Shown here piece after piece: positions 34,755-45,536 of a stretch of DNA of 64,000 nucleotides; within the stretch, counting starts at the first letter, position 1, and every line of letters starts with the position of its first letter. The notes beneath the pieces were generated by a model that saw only the letters and a program-made list of their open reading frames with translations, was not told the DNA's origin and did not search any database. The DNA comes from Nymphaea colorata (Eukaryota > Streptophyta > Magnoliopsida > Nymphaeales > Nymphaeaceae), in assembly GCF_008831285.2 (NCBI RefSeq), contig NC_045142.1:18539354-18603353 (forward strand), written 5' to 3'. Position numbers and translations under genes: made by a program.

Positions 34755-36894
34755 ACTGAGTTATTGTTTTTGTTGTTGGAGTTGGGGTGTGCTATATATA
34801 TATATATTAACTGTCTGCCGGTTCAGCCTGTTTTGTGTGGTTTCTTGGAGTCCAACCATATATAGTTGTCCAAATCTATATGCATCTGCTAGACAATATA
34901 AAGAACAAATGTGAAATCGGGATTTTATACAGGATCAGAATTAATAACTTTATATTATTATTATTATTTTTGGTTGGGTGGGGGGGAGGGGAGGGATTGG
35001 GTCTCATAATCACATCCACACATCAAATTCCAATGTTTTTTTCGAATCATGTAAAATTTGGCATTTTGGCATCGCAGAGGTCGAACCTTTGAAAAGCATC
35101 TCACACTGAACAGCCATCTGTATAACATAATTTAAATACAAATACTTACTTAGTTGGCTGCAATTGCCCTTTGTGTTGTTATTCCTAGTAGCAGTTGGGG
35201 TTTGTTTAAGGTGCTCCTTCGCTCTGGTTAATGTAAGTTCCTCCTTTGTTTTCAAAAAGAAAATTTTTCCTATAAACTAGATGTGTTTTGCACAAGCAAA
35301 ATATGATAGAGTCGTCTTTCAGGTTGTGTATATAAAGGAATGGAGAAAATTCTTGTATAAATGAATATATCTGTTTGGCGATACAGTTCCTCACTGGAAA
35401 AATATCATAACTGGAAGATGAATATCGAACTTTCATATCCACACATCAAATTCCAATGTTTTTTTCGAATCATGTAAAATTTGGCATTTTGGCATCGCAG
35501 AGGTCGAACCTTTGAAAAGCATCTCACACTGAACAGCCATCTGTATAACATAATTTAAATACAAATACTTACTTAGTTGGCTGCAATTGCCCTTTGTGTT
35601 GTTATTCCTAGTAGCAGTTGGTGTTTGTTTAAGGTGCTCCTTCGCTCTGGTTAATGTAAGTTCCTCCTTTGTTTTCAAAAAGAAAATTTTTCCTATAAAC
35701 TAGATGTGTTTTGCACAAGCAAAATATGATAGAGTCGTCTTTCAGGTTGTGTATATAAAGGAATGGAGAAAATTCTTGTATAAATGAATATATCTGTTTG
35801 GCGATACAGTTCCTCACTGGAAAAATATCATAACTGGAAGATGAATATCGAACTTTCATATCCACACATCAAATTCCAATGTTTTTTTCGAATCATGTAA
35901 AATTTGGCATTTTGGCATCGCAGAGGTCGAACCTTTGAAAAGCATCTCACACTGAACAGCCATCTGTATAACATAATTTAAATACAAATACTTACTTAGT
36001 TGGCTGCAATTGCCCTTTGTGTTGTTATTCCTAGTAGCAGTTGGGGTTTGTTTAAGGTGCTCCTTCGCTCTGGTTAATGTAAGTTCCTCCTTTGTTTTCA
36101 AAAAGAAAATTTTTCCTATAAACTAGATGTGTTTTGCACAAGCAAAATATGATAGAGTCGTCTTTCAGGTTGTGTATATAAAGGAATGGAGAAAATTCTT
36201 GTATAAATGAATATATCTGTTTGGCGATACAGTTCCTCACTGGAAAAATATCATAACTGGAAGATGAATATCGAACTTTCATCTGACTGGAGCTTTGGTT
36301 TGCAAATTATGGACAACAAACTAAGATGAGTGCACCTGGTTGTTTTTTCCTTTGATGGTGTTGATGATTCTTCATGCTTTTACTTTTAGAAAGTAAAACC
36401 TGAAAGGGGAAGGAAAGTAAATTCGTTGTGTCCAACAGCATGCTCCTGAGCATGCATTTGATCGATCATGTAGCAAGGGATGACCATAGAATAAGTAAGA
36501 TTAGTCATTAGCATACACCACAGTTAGTATACAGTAAAACAAGTATTTATCATATAATGTGCTATATGTCCGAAATAATTTCAAAAGATTTATGGTTAAC
36601 ATGTTCTGAAGTACCATAAATTTCTGAAACAGAAAATAATTTGTGCTTAGGTGCACGATATCTTGCTGGCTTATGTACTATTTTCATGCATACACCTTAT
36701 TGTCACTCTGCAAATTTCCCTTTCTATGTTTTGATTGCAGGATTTCATGCTGTGTGCAATGTCTTGTCTGTGGAAGTAAATATATGCTTGTGACCTTGTG
36801 ATACTGCTCTATTCATGCTATGCATCTTGGTGCTTTTGAACAATAGGTGCTGCTGGAGAACACTAAACAGTTGGAACTAAGGAGGGGCATATAG
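29417..36894 (+). CDS. RRP41: Exosome complex core subunit RRP41 (RNase PH fold)
   Basis: RNase PH-type ring subunit of the exosome, which processes and degrades RNA 3'-to-5' in nucleus and cytoplasm. There are eleven exons: 29417-29470, 29539-29585, 29778-29838, 30741-30779, 30875-30942, 32117-32195, 32283-32319, 32446-32562, 32664-32749, 34502-34591, 36847-36894. All junctions are GT/AG with consistent phases, giving 241 residues, the family's usual length. It begins MEYVSPEGLRLDGRR. The phosphate-loop motif GGTRSA is at 128-133 and the acidic pair DLNYIED at 168-174, so the phosphorolytic site known to be retained in plant RRP41 looks intact. Other family blocks are FEMGNTKVIAAVYGPRE and CSAGYLNSTPLLD. 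Intron 10 holds a 3 x 423 bp triplication; intron 3 holds a MITE. No exon is damaged. Confidence 0.97.
30200..30575. mobile_element. AT-rich MITE in RRP41 intron 3
   Basis: Perfect 13 bp inverted ends (ATAGTCACAAATA and its complement) enclose a poly-A/T interior with repeated 'tttgcattttt' words. The same style and near-identical ends occur at 14621-14966. It has no coding capacity and no clear target duplication. Confidence 0.6.
31229..31556. mobile_element. Degraded 'TATGTCACA' family element
   Basis: The left end CTATGTCACATGGGTGCG matches the family at 17412, 53276 and 61254, in the 'gggtgcg' subtype shared with the 61254 copy. The purine/pyrimidine tract (31425-31480) also resembles that copy in reverse. 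The right end is decayed. It lies in RRP41 intron 5. Confidence 0.5.
34683..34807. repeat. 71 bp duplication with (TA)n
   Basis: 'gactgagttattgtttttg' through 'ggggtgtgc' followed by a TA run occurs at 34683 and again at 34754. The first TA run is about 30 bp and the second about 15 bp. The repeat sits in RRP41 intron 10 just before the larger triplication. Confidence 0.85.
35014..36282. repeat. Exact tandem triplication, 3 x 423 bp
   Basis: Units 35014-35436, 35437-35859 and 35860-36282 are identical by eye except for about one base (the middle unit has 'ttggtgttt' where the others have 'ttggggttt'). The array lies in RRP41 intron 10, between exons 10 and 11. Each unit yields the same minus-strand open frames of 76-81 codons, which match nothing known. 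The identity implies very recent expansion or conversion, or an assembly artefact. Confidence 0.95.
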
Positions 36895-38458
36895 GTGATA
36901 ACTGAAGGCACATTCCATTCCAAACAGTAATGGAAGTGTAACAAGCTTGCTTCATGGGTTTTTTACATCCGTTTTGGAATCAGCAGCCTGCCAGTAAAGA
37001 GTAGAACAACGAGAATGTGCATCCATCTGTAAAAGTACAACATTTTCTCATGTTAAATTCTTTTAGGTTGTTAGCTTCTCATGTTTGACGTACTTCATTG
37101 TAAGCTAGATTGTTTTTGGCATTATTTATGATATTATAGTATGCCAGATGGATGGTTTTAACTATTTTCACTCCTTATTGTAGATGGCCTGCTCAATACG
37201 TCTCCAAAGCAAAGTTTTTATTATCTTAAAAAAGGGGCATCGCATATTTTATGGACAATTACTTCTGATTCTCGTCTTCAATGTCCATCATTTAAATCCA
37301 CTGGATGGAACATGACTGAAAGATACAGAGAAAAAAAGAAGAATGAAAAAATTCGTTTCCAAAATCGGATTGATTGAACTCATTCCTGATATATGTACAT
37401 AGAACGCGAGAGAGAGAGAGAGAGAGATTTTGCTCTACAGCTATCGTTTTTTTTTTCCATTTTAAGTCATTGCTTTACAAATTTAATCGAATCTATGGTT
37501 GTAAAATGACCAAAATATTTGGTTTAAAATGGAAATTTTGTACTTTTTATGTATAACATGGGCTTGATAAGAGTATTACAGCTCAAAGGGTCCTTAGATC
37601 TGGCGGTCTAATGATTGGTCTATCTAATAGGTCATCCAGTGGTGGAATTTATATCTGGGTTTTGAGTAGTTGATGGTCATGTGCCCCTGCCCCAACCTTA
37701 TAACCATGTTTGCTAATAATGAATCTGAGGTCGGAACATACAATATGGATTTGATACCTGCGCTACTGATATCCCCTGTTTGTTTAGACGGTAAGTCTGA
37801 TGAACTGTGGATTTCATATTAACATTGGATCTCGGAGGCTAACAAAACCACTTACACGTGGTTTGGACACGGGCCATCTCGCTTTCTTTGCCGGATTTCT
37901 GCTGTTTCCCGAGGAATTCAACCACTAGAACGTGATGTACTTGACAGTTTAAAACTGTATGTTAAAAAAATGAACAAATTAATAATGAAGATCATATTTT
38001 TACGATACTTTTGGGTGAACATTAGGAGAGTCCCACTACCTCAAGTTCCGAGATTGTATGGTGTGGCACCCCCACCACATTAACTAGTATACGGATGTCA
38101 CCTCATTTGCAGAGAAGAGGGGTTGACCATGTCACTCGAACCAGCAACTGGCCGCCTACCACATAGAGTTAAACTTTATCTTAATGACGTTATCTATTTT
38201 TATTTTTTGGTATATTTGCAAGTTTATGAGATCTGGCCACAATTGCTTTGCCTAAAACTGGCTAAACAGCCTTACTGAATTACTTATGTAGTTTTCTATA
38301 TTTTTAATATTCAGTTGTGAATCTTGATTAGCATTTTATTTTGTTGGTGGGATCCAAGTGCTTGGATGTTTTTTACTGATTTGATGAACGTTTGGTTTTG
38401 AAAGACAATAAATTTGATTAAAAGTTTAAATTTGCTTTGTATTTTTTTTATTTGAACA
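36895..38458. other. RRP41 3' region and intergenic DNA
   Basis: The RRP41 3' UTR probably ends within a few hundred bases; no canonical AATAAA was pinned down. The rest is AT-rich with a short (GA)n at about 37408. Near 38110-38165 the minus strand has a tRNA-promoter-like word (ggttcgagtg). No coding exon is supported. Confidence 0.5.
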
Positions 38459-38465
38459 TTAATTT

Positions 38466-38570
38466 AATTTTTCCCTGAGGGACGCAACATATGTGGTCTA
38501 GCTAGTGGGCTAGTAACAGTCCGGTCATAAGTTTGATTCATGTGAGTGCTACTCCTCTGAACTATGAGTG
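38466..38570 (+). mobile_element. SINE-like head with Pol III promoter boxes
   Basis: The sequence 'tggtctagctagtgggc' resembles a tRNA A box, and about 30 bases later 'gtttgattc' resembles a B box (one mismatch to GWTCRANNC). This is the arrangement seen in tRNA-derived SINEs. The 3' end is unclear; the element may continue to about 38.7 kb. There is no tRNA cloverleaf, so it is not a tRNA gene. Confidence 0.35.
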
Positions 38571-38899
38571 ACAAACACTACTTCCAAATTAAGGGAAGTA
38601 ACCGTAAGTTTATCTGGTCCTTATGCAGCTCCAAACCCTAGAGGCAGGGGGAAAGACGAAGGCTTCAACGCTTCTCGTAGGTGGTGGGGTCTTCCCAGTC
38701 ACCCGAACATTAATTTAATTCTAACTCAAAGTAAACAACATTTGACCAAGGTGGCCCTTGGGAATACTTTTCCTTCCCAAACGAGATTGTTCTCGTTGCT
38801 CTTTGGGTTTTTTTTCCAAATCCTTTGCCAAAATTCATGCCGATTGAAAAACCTCAAGTTGGGGACAAAAGAGAGGTATATTTAAGCTGGCAAGGAACT

Positions 38900-39840
38900 C
38901 AATGATAGACTCTCCATTCCCCTCCATGATTTCTTTTACTATGCAGCTGATTGTGTCTTGTACTAGGTGGCGATGGAATAGGGATCTTATCAAACATATG
39001 CTCTGGTCCCTAATAATCCCCTAATAATCCGTCCAGAATTTGGCTATAGCATAATCCGTCCAGAATTGGCTATAGCACCGTTGCCTATCTTCCAGTCGAC
39101 ATTTGCATTGATCCTGCTCCAAGCCTGCAATGCCTTTGGCCATGCGTTAGACACCTTTCCCCCCCTAGCATTGCTGTTAATGAATCTAATCTTTTCTACT
39201 CATAGTACCGACCTTTAACATGGTCTGCCCAAGGGAAAGACTGCTGGTCAACGCGAAACCCTAAAAAGACCAAGTTGGCTAGATTGGTTTCCTTGAGGTC
39301 TCTGAGTTCTATGTCTTTCTCTAATTTTGAGAGACATAGCATAGACCATTTAATACGACAATAGCTTTTGTTGTCTGCAATATCGCCCCATAAGAAGTTG
39401 GCTGCCACTTATAGGTTGTAGCAGGGATTTTAACCACTAGGCTCCAGTAATGAGACAACAGAGATAGAACATGTTTGATTAAGCTGAGTCTACTTGCAAA
39501 AGAAAGGTATCTTTGTTTCCAAAGAGTTAGCTTCTGGGATGAGTGAAGAATCAAGTTCCAGAATTGTTCCTCTGCCACATCATTCGTTTGGAGCGGAATG
39601 CCGAGGTACACAAAAGGTAGCTGACCTTGACGCCAGCCTAATTCCTGCCTATCCGAGTGCCTACTCGGTTGTCCAAGTTGAATGGAGGAATTGAGCTTTT
39701 GGAAGTGTTCATGGCTAGATCCGAGCAACTAAAGAATTCGTCAAGACACACTTTTAAGTTCAGAAGTTTTTTAGCCTTCCTTCTATGAAGAATATGATGC
39801 CTTTTGCAATAAAGTAGAGAAGGGGGGAGTGGTCCCTGCC
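38900..39840 (-). pseudogene. LINE (non-LTR) reverse transcriptase fragment
   Basis: On the minus strand, in shifting frames, the sequence reads like the C-terminal half of a plant L1-type reverse transcriptase. Order: DEFFSCSDLAMN, then LPFVYLGIPLQTND, LWKQRYLSFASRLSLIKHVL, ANFLWG and, further down, ALQAWSRINANVDWKIGNG. The FADD catalytic block is degraded (near 39,800), and endonuclease and ORF1 are missing. A 27 bp tandem duplication lies at about 39022-39078. It is a dead 5'-truncated copy with several frameshifts, just upstream of the NEP1 remnant. Confidence 0.8.
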
Positions 39841-40332
39841 CCTGTGGAGGGGATCCTGATTTGTTTGTTATTTAATTGAGCTTGATAACCAAGCCAAGGT
39901 CCTTTTCCATTGAGTCCATCTTAGGTTATACTGTATGTTTCAGGAAGGTGGGACCTATGAAAGTGCTGAATATGGCTACTCTTTTGAGGTTTTCGGTTTC
40001 TCAGCATGTGGCTCAAATATATGATTATTTTATTAGTGGTGAAAGATATAAACCATAGACACCATCATTCCTGATCTTCTTAAACATCTTGACAGTCTCG
40101 TTGGAATAACTTAGAGTGATGATATTGGTAACAAGATGCAGTCGTTTCAAAAGCCTATGAAACATTATCATGATTGCCACGATCGTCTTTGAAGATTATT
40201 GTAATGATGACCCAGTATCACCTTCTCTTCTCTGTTCTTTTACAACTTGCATCTTGATCCTCTCTTTTGTCATGATGGAAATGCATCAGATTGTTCTATC
40301 CAATCCTGAGTGATTGTTCTATTGTTTTTCAG

Positions 40333-41654
40333 GCTCTCTTGACAGTACTTGATAGCCCACTCAATAAAGCTGGAAGGTTACATAGTCTTTATGTGCAAAC
40401 AGAAAGGAATGTTCTCATACAAATCAGTCCGCAAATACGTATTCCAAGAACGTTTAAGCGATTTAACAATCTCATGTGTAAGTTGACTGTGTGTGACATT
40501 TTAAATGATCTTAGTGCTTTAACATGCTTTTTCAGCTAATATATCCCTTTTGGTTACAAATTGTTGCAGTATAGCTGTTGCAAAAACTCAGTGTACGTGC
40601 TAGTAATGGATCTAATAAAGTCTTGCGTACAGTAAAAAATCCCGTAACTAATTATTTGCCTGCTAATTGCCGGCGAATAGGTGCATGTTTTGCCTTTTTA
40701 GTTGTTGATCTTAACGATTTGTAATTTCCTACTTTATGATATTTATGTTTTGGGTATCTCATTTATAGGTCTATCACGTAGTGCACCACGAGTAGTCAAT
40801 CTGCGTGATTATGTAAATGCTGCAAGTGACGATGAGCACCTTGTTTTTGTGGTATGCTTTTATTATAAGACGCCTCTTTCAGAATTAGCAATATCTAGAT
40901 TTTCAAGCATTTGCTGTTATTGTGCAGACGTTAGGATATTTTATCTTAGCCAGATTTTTGTCATGAACGCAGGTTGGTGCTATGGCCCATGGAAAAATCA
41001 ATGTGGATATATTGATGATTTTATTTCAGGTAAACTTTTTTGTTGCTATCTTATGCAACATTTACTTTTCGAAAGTTTTTACTTTAAATCCATGACATTG
41101 CTTGGACATGGATACATAACACCTGGTTGGTACAAGATGGGAATTTTCTGAGACTAGGATGCTCAGAGATATAGAACCAGCTTGTGAAAATTGAAATTTA
41201 GGGTGTTTTTCACAGCTTTTGCAAGTGTAGCTATAGAGATTTGAATTTTGACCTACTTGCTGCTTTGTAAGAACCAAAAACTGGTATACTCAAATCTACA
41301 ACATGGGTAGTGTTTAATGAAGGTTTGATATTTAATGGTTGATCATGTTAATTCAGGGCTCATAAATTCATGTTTTTCAACCTCTTCTGCAAGAATTTCA
41401 TGATAATGCTCTAATGGCAGAGGAATAAACTTTTGCATCATCCTTTCTAATGTATGGATAGGAATTCACACTTAGCCCTCTCATGATTTGTATAAAGGGT
41501 TGTTTGCCCCCACGATTTTTTGTTTGTTTGTGTTTGTTTACTTCAATACTTCTTGCTACATTTTTTTCTTTCAGTTTCAGAGTTTCCACTTAGTGCTGCA
41601 TGCTGCATTGGTCGCATATGTAATGCGGTGGAGCAGAAATGGAAGATCTTGTAG
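40333..41654 (+). pseudogene. NEP1/EMG1 rRNA methyltransferase, spliced 3' fragment
   Basis: C-terminal half of an EMG1/Nep1-type SPOUT methyltransferase, which in intact form modifies a pseudouridine of 18S rRNA and aids small-subunit assembly. Five exon blocks keep intron positions and splice sites: 40333-40477 ([20 protein letters not shown]...), 40570-40680 (LLQKLSVRASNGS...), 40769-40851 (LRDYVNAASDDEHLVFV), 40973-41029 (VGAMAHGKINVD...), 41575-41654 (EFPLSAACCIGRICNAVEQK, natural stop). Defects: an in-frame TAG at 40572-40574 where the family has Gln, one base missing in the fourth block (57 instead of 58 bases) and no N-terminal exons upstream. Retained introns show it arose by DNA duplication or decay in place, not retroposition. 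Confidence 0.88.
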
Positions 41655-43453
41655 TTCATCACATGCAATTCGAGCTTTGGGACCACGCTTTTGAGCCAAA
41701 TACTGCATGCTTAATTAGTTGAGAAAACGGTTTGAATGCATCGGTGATCTGCATTTGAATTACCGCAACATTTCTCCATGAGTTGTGTTTCTATCTATTT
41801 TATTTGATCTCTAATCTCATGGCTCATGGAGATTCCCCATTTCTGTTCTTTTATGTGGTTCCCCAATAGCATATGAAAAATAGTTCTGGGGGGCGCATTT
41901 TCTTGAGACAAGTAGATTTCTGTATTGCAAAATTAACATCTGGATTACGGTAGACTAGGATTGTAAATGGTTCGATTTGGGATAAATCCAAATATACTTG
42001 AAACCAGACATAGTTGGACTTAGTACGATCGAAAACGCTAAAGTTCCAAATCATATATTAACTTATTAACCGCTGCCGTGACTGGAGGAGTTTGTCATAC
42101 AAGTCTGCGCCTTGAGCTTTGCCGTGGTTTATGTTTAACAAAGCGATTCATCATATTGTTTTGTCAGCAGGCACGACGTTTATAACTCGTAGGTTGCATT
42201 TGGTAGCTTTTTAATCTTAAATCCTAGGCTGCATTAAAAGATGTGTTTTTCAAAATCATCAGTTTAAATGAAGTGAGGATAGATCCACGGTACATGTTGA
42301 AGTTACAGATTCAAGTCGGTCCAATTATAGATTCAAAGGGTTGATTTTAAATTTTAAATTCATGAATTTGAGATCCCTTGGTGAAACAAACATGCCCTTA
42401 ATTGAAGGCACAGGCACAGATTTATAATTTCCTTGTACCATGTTAGCAACCACGGAACAATACAATTATTTCATTAATTGTTTTTAATATATAAAACACA
42501 AACTGTGACCATCAACTACGAGCGAAGTATTAGTCAACATAATTTTAAATGTACTCAAGACTGGTGGTTGTGTTAAAAAATTACTGAACATATTCGCTGT
42601 TTCTAGATCTTTAGGAAGAGCAATAATTCCACCAATTTAGAGGCAACATGCACTTTTAAAGATTGCCACAGCAAGCACATAGTAGTGCCGCAAATATGGC
42701 CCAACAAACTGAGCAATGCATGCTCAGGCTTGGTTCATTAGCGTATTTATTTGCTTGAACTTGGGTCACGCTAAAAACTGTATGTGTGTGCACATGCGCG
42801 TACGGATGTTCCTTTTATCTTGTGACAAAAAAATGGAAAATCCTTAAAGAGGAAAACCCTGGGGAGCCTCAGGGCGTTTCATAAAGAAACCATGGAAAAC
42901 TCGGCACCATAATGCAATGCTGAGAATTGATCCAGAAAGAAGAAACCCCCTTAATGATGAACATAGCCTGTGCAGCCAACAAGATCGCCAGTCTGGTCTG
43001 GTGATCATGAGATCATATAAGCATAATCTGAGCAAAAAACATCTGGTCTGCTAATGAGTTCGCATAAGCTCATAAATGAAACTGACTGACGAATAAATTA
43101 ATTTAATCAATAAAATACAGATCAGTTGGCAGCATGTAACAACAAACTGTTGGGCTTAGTCACTCAGACACATATACCTGAGCTAAACTGCTTGTTATGA
43201 CTACAGGCCTTAATTGAGCTGAAGCCCAAACACACACTCTTCATACTCCGACTTGGAAGTCCTACAGCCAGCCCACGTCCAGTTCATTAGCTTGCAGAAC
43301 CAAGTTGAGACGAGGTGAACCAATTTCAGCCATGAACTTGCTCTGTGGAATTGAAGCTCTGATTAGAAGTCCAAACCATCCTCAAACATTCAAGGTTAGA
43401 CCTCATACATACATCCTTGGACAGGATAGTATGATCCCCTAACAGGTTTCCTC
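41655..43453. other. Intergenic between the NEP1 remnant and APC7
   Basis: No gene is seen. A segment at about 42190-42402 with ends 'taggttgcatttgg' and 'aacaaacatgccctta' resembles the MITE candidate at 442-657, including shared 'agatccacgg'-type words. The last few hundred bases are the probable 3' UTR of APC7. Confidence 0.55.
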
Positions 43454-45499
43454 TCATAGAAGTTCCCCTTCTTCTGGATCTTCAGCATCTTCAACTTCAT
43501 TATCTTCATCATCATCAGGGGCATCAGGATCCAACCCCTAACAAAACAGATTTGATTAGCAGACACAAGTTACTTGACAACAACATCAAGTAGCAGGGAC
43601 GTGGTATAAACCTTCATTTGTTTCTCCATACGTAGCAGACCTTTTTTCGCAGCCTCATTATGTTGGTTTATCCTGACATAGAAATTCAACCAAAAGTAAC
43701 AAACAACTCTAAAGGAGAGAAAGCATTACATTATATATATACAAATAAGGCAGACAAACAATGTCCTACGCAGTGTTGCAATTGTATAGAAGAAATTTTC
43801 AAGTGTTTGACGTTAGGTCAGTAATAAGTACTTACTACAATCTCACTGATTCAATAAATAAAATCAAACAGGATGATCAAACATTTTCCACCAAGACCCC
43901 CGAATCTGTTCCAGGAGGGTAGTATCAAACCTAATTTTCTTATTTGCAAGCTCGAAGATCCTCTTTCTATGAGACAAGGAGAGTACCTTAATGCTTCTTC
44001 ATAATGGGATAATGCTTCTGTCAGCATATTACTTGCAGCAAATACTTGTGCCAGCTTGGTGTGGAGAGAATCATCTGCCCAGTTTTTGAGGTACCTTTGA
44101 AGGAGAGAGATAGCATCTGCATTTCGTCCCTCAATGACATGGAGATCAGCTAAGGATAAGACAGCTCCAAGGTAACCAGACTCCAACCGAAGTGCTGATT
44201 CATAAAACTTCCTTGCCTTGAACAAAACAGCAATAGCTGAATTACGTGGAAGGACTACAGGACTAGAATTCCAGTAAAATGCCTAATATATGTGAATCTT
44301 AACTAAAACAGACTATCAAGTAAGGAGATGCAGGGAAAGGTATATGATCATGAAACAGATGGGAAATTCTTGTAGCACAATGCATCACCAACAAGTGAGA
44401 AGTTGCTTCCAGTTCCTAAAGTTAGAAACTGTTCCCAAAGCAGCAAATAATGGTCCTAAATGCAATTTACAGCCTAACTAGAGACACATGTATGAGTACT
44501 TTCACAAATCACAAGTAAAAAAAGTTTCTGATACCAAATGAGGAAGCAAACATCAAGCAGGGTAACCCACTGAAAACCCTATCCAGCCACAATCTCGCCA
44601 AGCTATTTTAGGCTAGGAACAACTAAGGTTAGTCCCAGTGCAACCCTTTCCAGGGTGGATATATACCAGATACAGAATTAGGTTGGTCTGTCCTAAATTG
44701 GGCCAAGGCCCAGCCTGCAACAAGCAGGCGATGTACATAATACATACATTACAGAGACACTTACATACAAGTGCATTAATTTCAATTATCTGACCTTTTT
44801 CAAGTTTGATGGTATAGGATGACAGCTCCAAAGAACAAGTTGGTTTTTTCTTCTTCTGAAAATAATGCTTCTCAACTTGAAAAATAGTTGTCATCCACCT
44901 CTTCATGAAGTCGTTTTCACATGTGGCAACTTGTGAGCAATTTGAATTGATTGACTAATCCATGATGGTGCTTATAATGCTCATATTTCTCAATACCCAC
45001 TATCATTATCCCAAATGTAAGACCTAGCATTTTCAAGCTTTTCTGTGAATCCAATCACATAGATGAACTTAGAATGTCTACTGTTTAAAAATGCTAAAAT
45101 CAAAACATATCATGATTTTTCAACGTACAGGACAGATCCACAAGGCGAAAAAAGTTAAGACCAGTAATTTTTAAAACCTTACATACTTCAATCTACACAT
45201 CAAAGCCAAAAAAATTTGATGTATAGAACAGATTTCCACCAGCTGAAATATTCCTCTATGTTATGATTCCAACAAAGTAGAAAGTTGAAATCCCAAATCT
45301 GCATTCTGCATTGACATAGTGATACAAACAATTCAAACATGTTTATGAAGAATATGAGTCAATTGGTTGCTCCTACCAATCCTTGACAATGCAACGACAT
45401 GCAGATATTGGAGGTAAAAATTAGAACTACAGTTCGTTTAAATCAGAAAAAGACAAACACTTGACAGATGTGTCCAAAGTTGCATTTTCAGTACACATA

Positions 45500-45536
<37 letters not shown>

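Noticed and set aside
35010-36282. Three identical pairs of minus-strand open frames of 76-81 codons
   Set aside because: They are copies of the same frames in the 423 bp triplication inside an RRP41 intron. They match no known family and are antisense to the host gene.
38085-38170. Possible tRNA gene on the minus strand (ggttcgagtg word)
   Set aside because: No acceptor or anticodon stems could be folded by eye. At best it is a SINE-like promoter remnant.
39876-40332. Candidate 5' exons of NEP1 just upstream of the remnant
   Set aside because: No N-terminal NEP1 motif was found in any frame here; the sequence reads as intron and LINE-flanking DNA.
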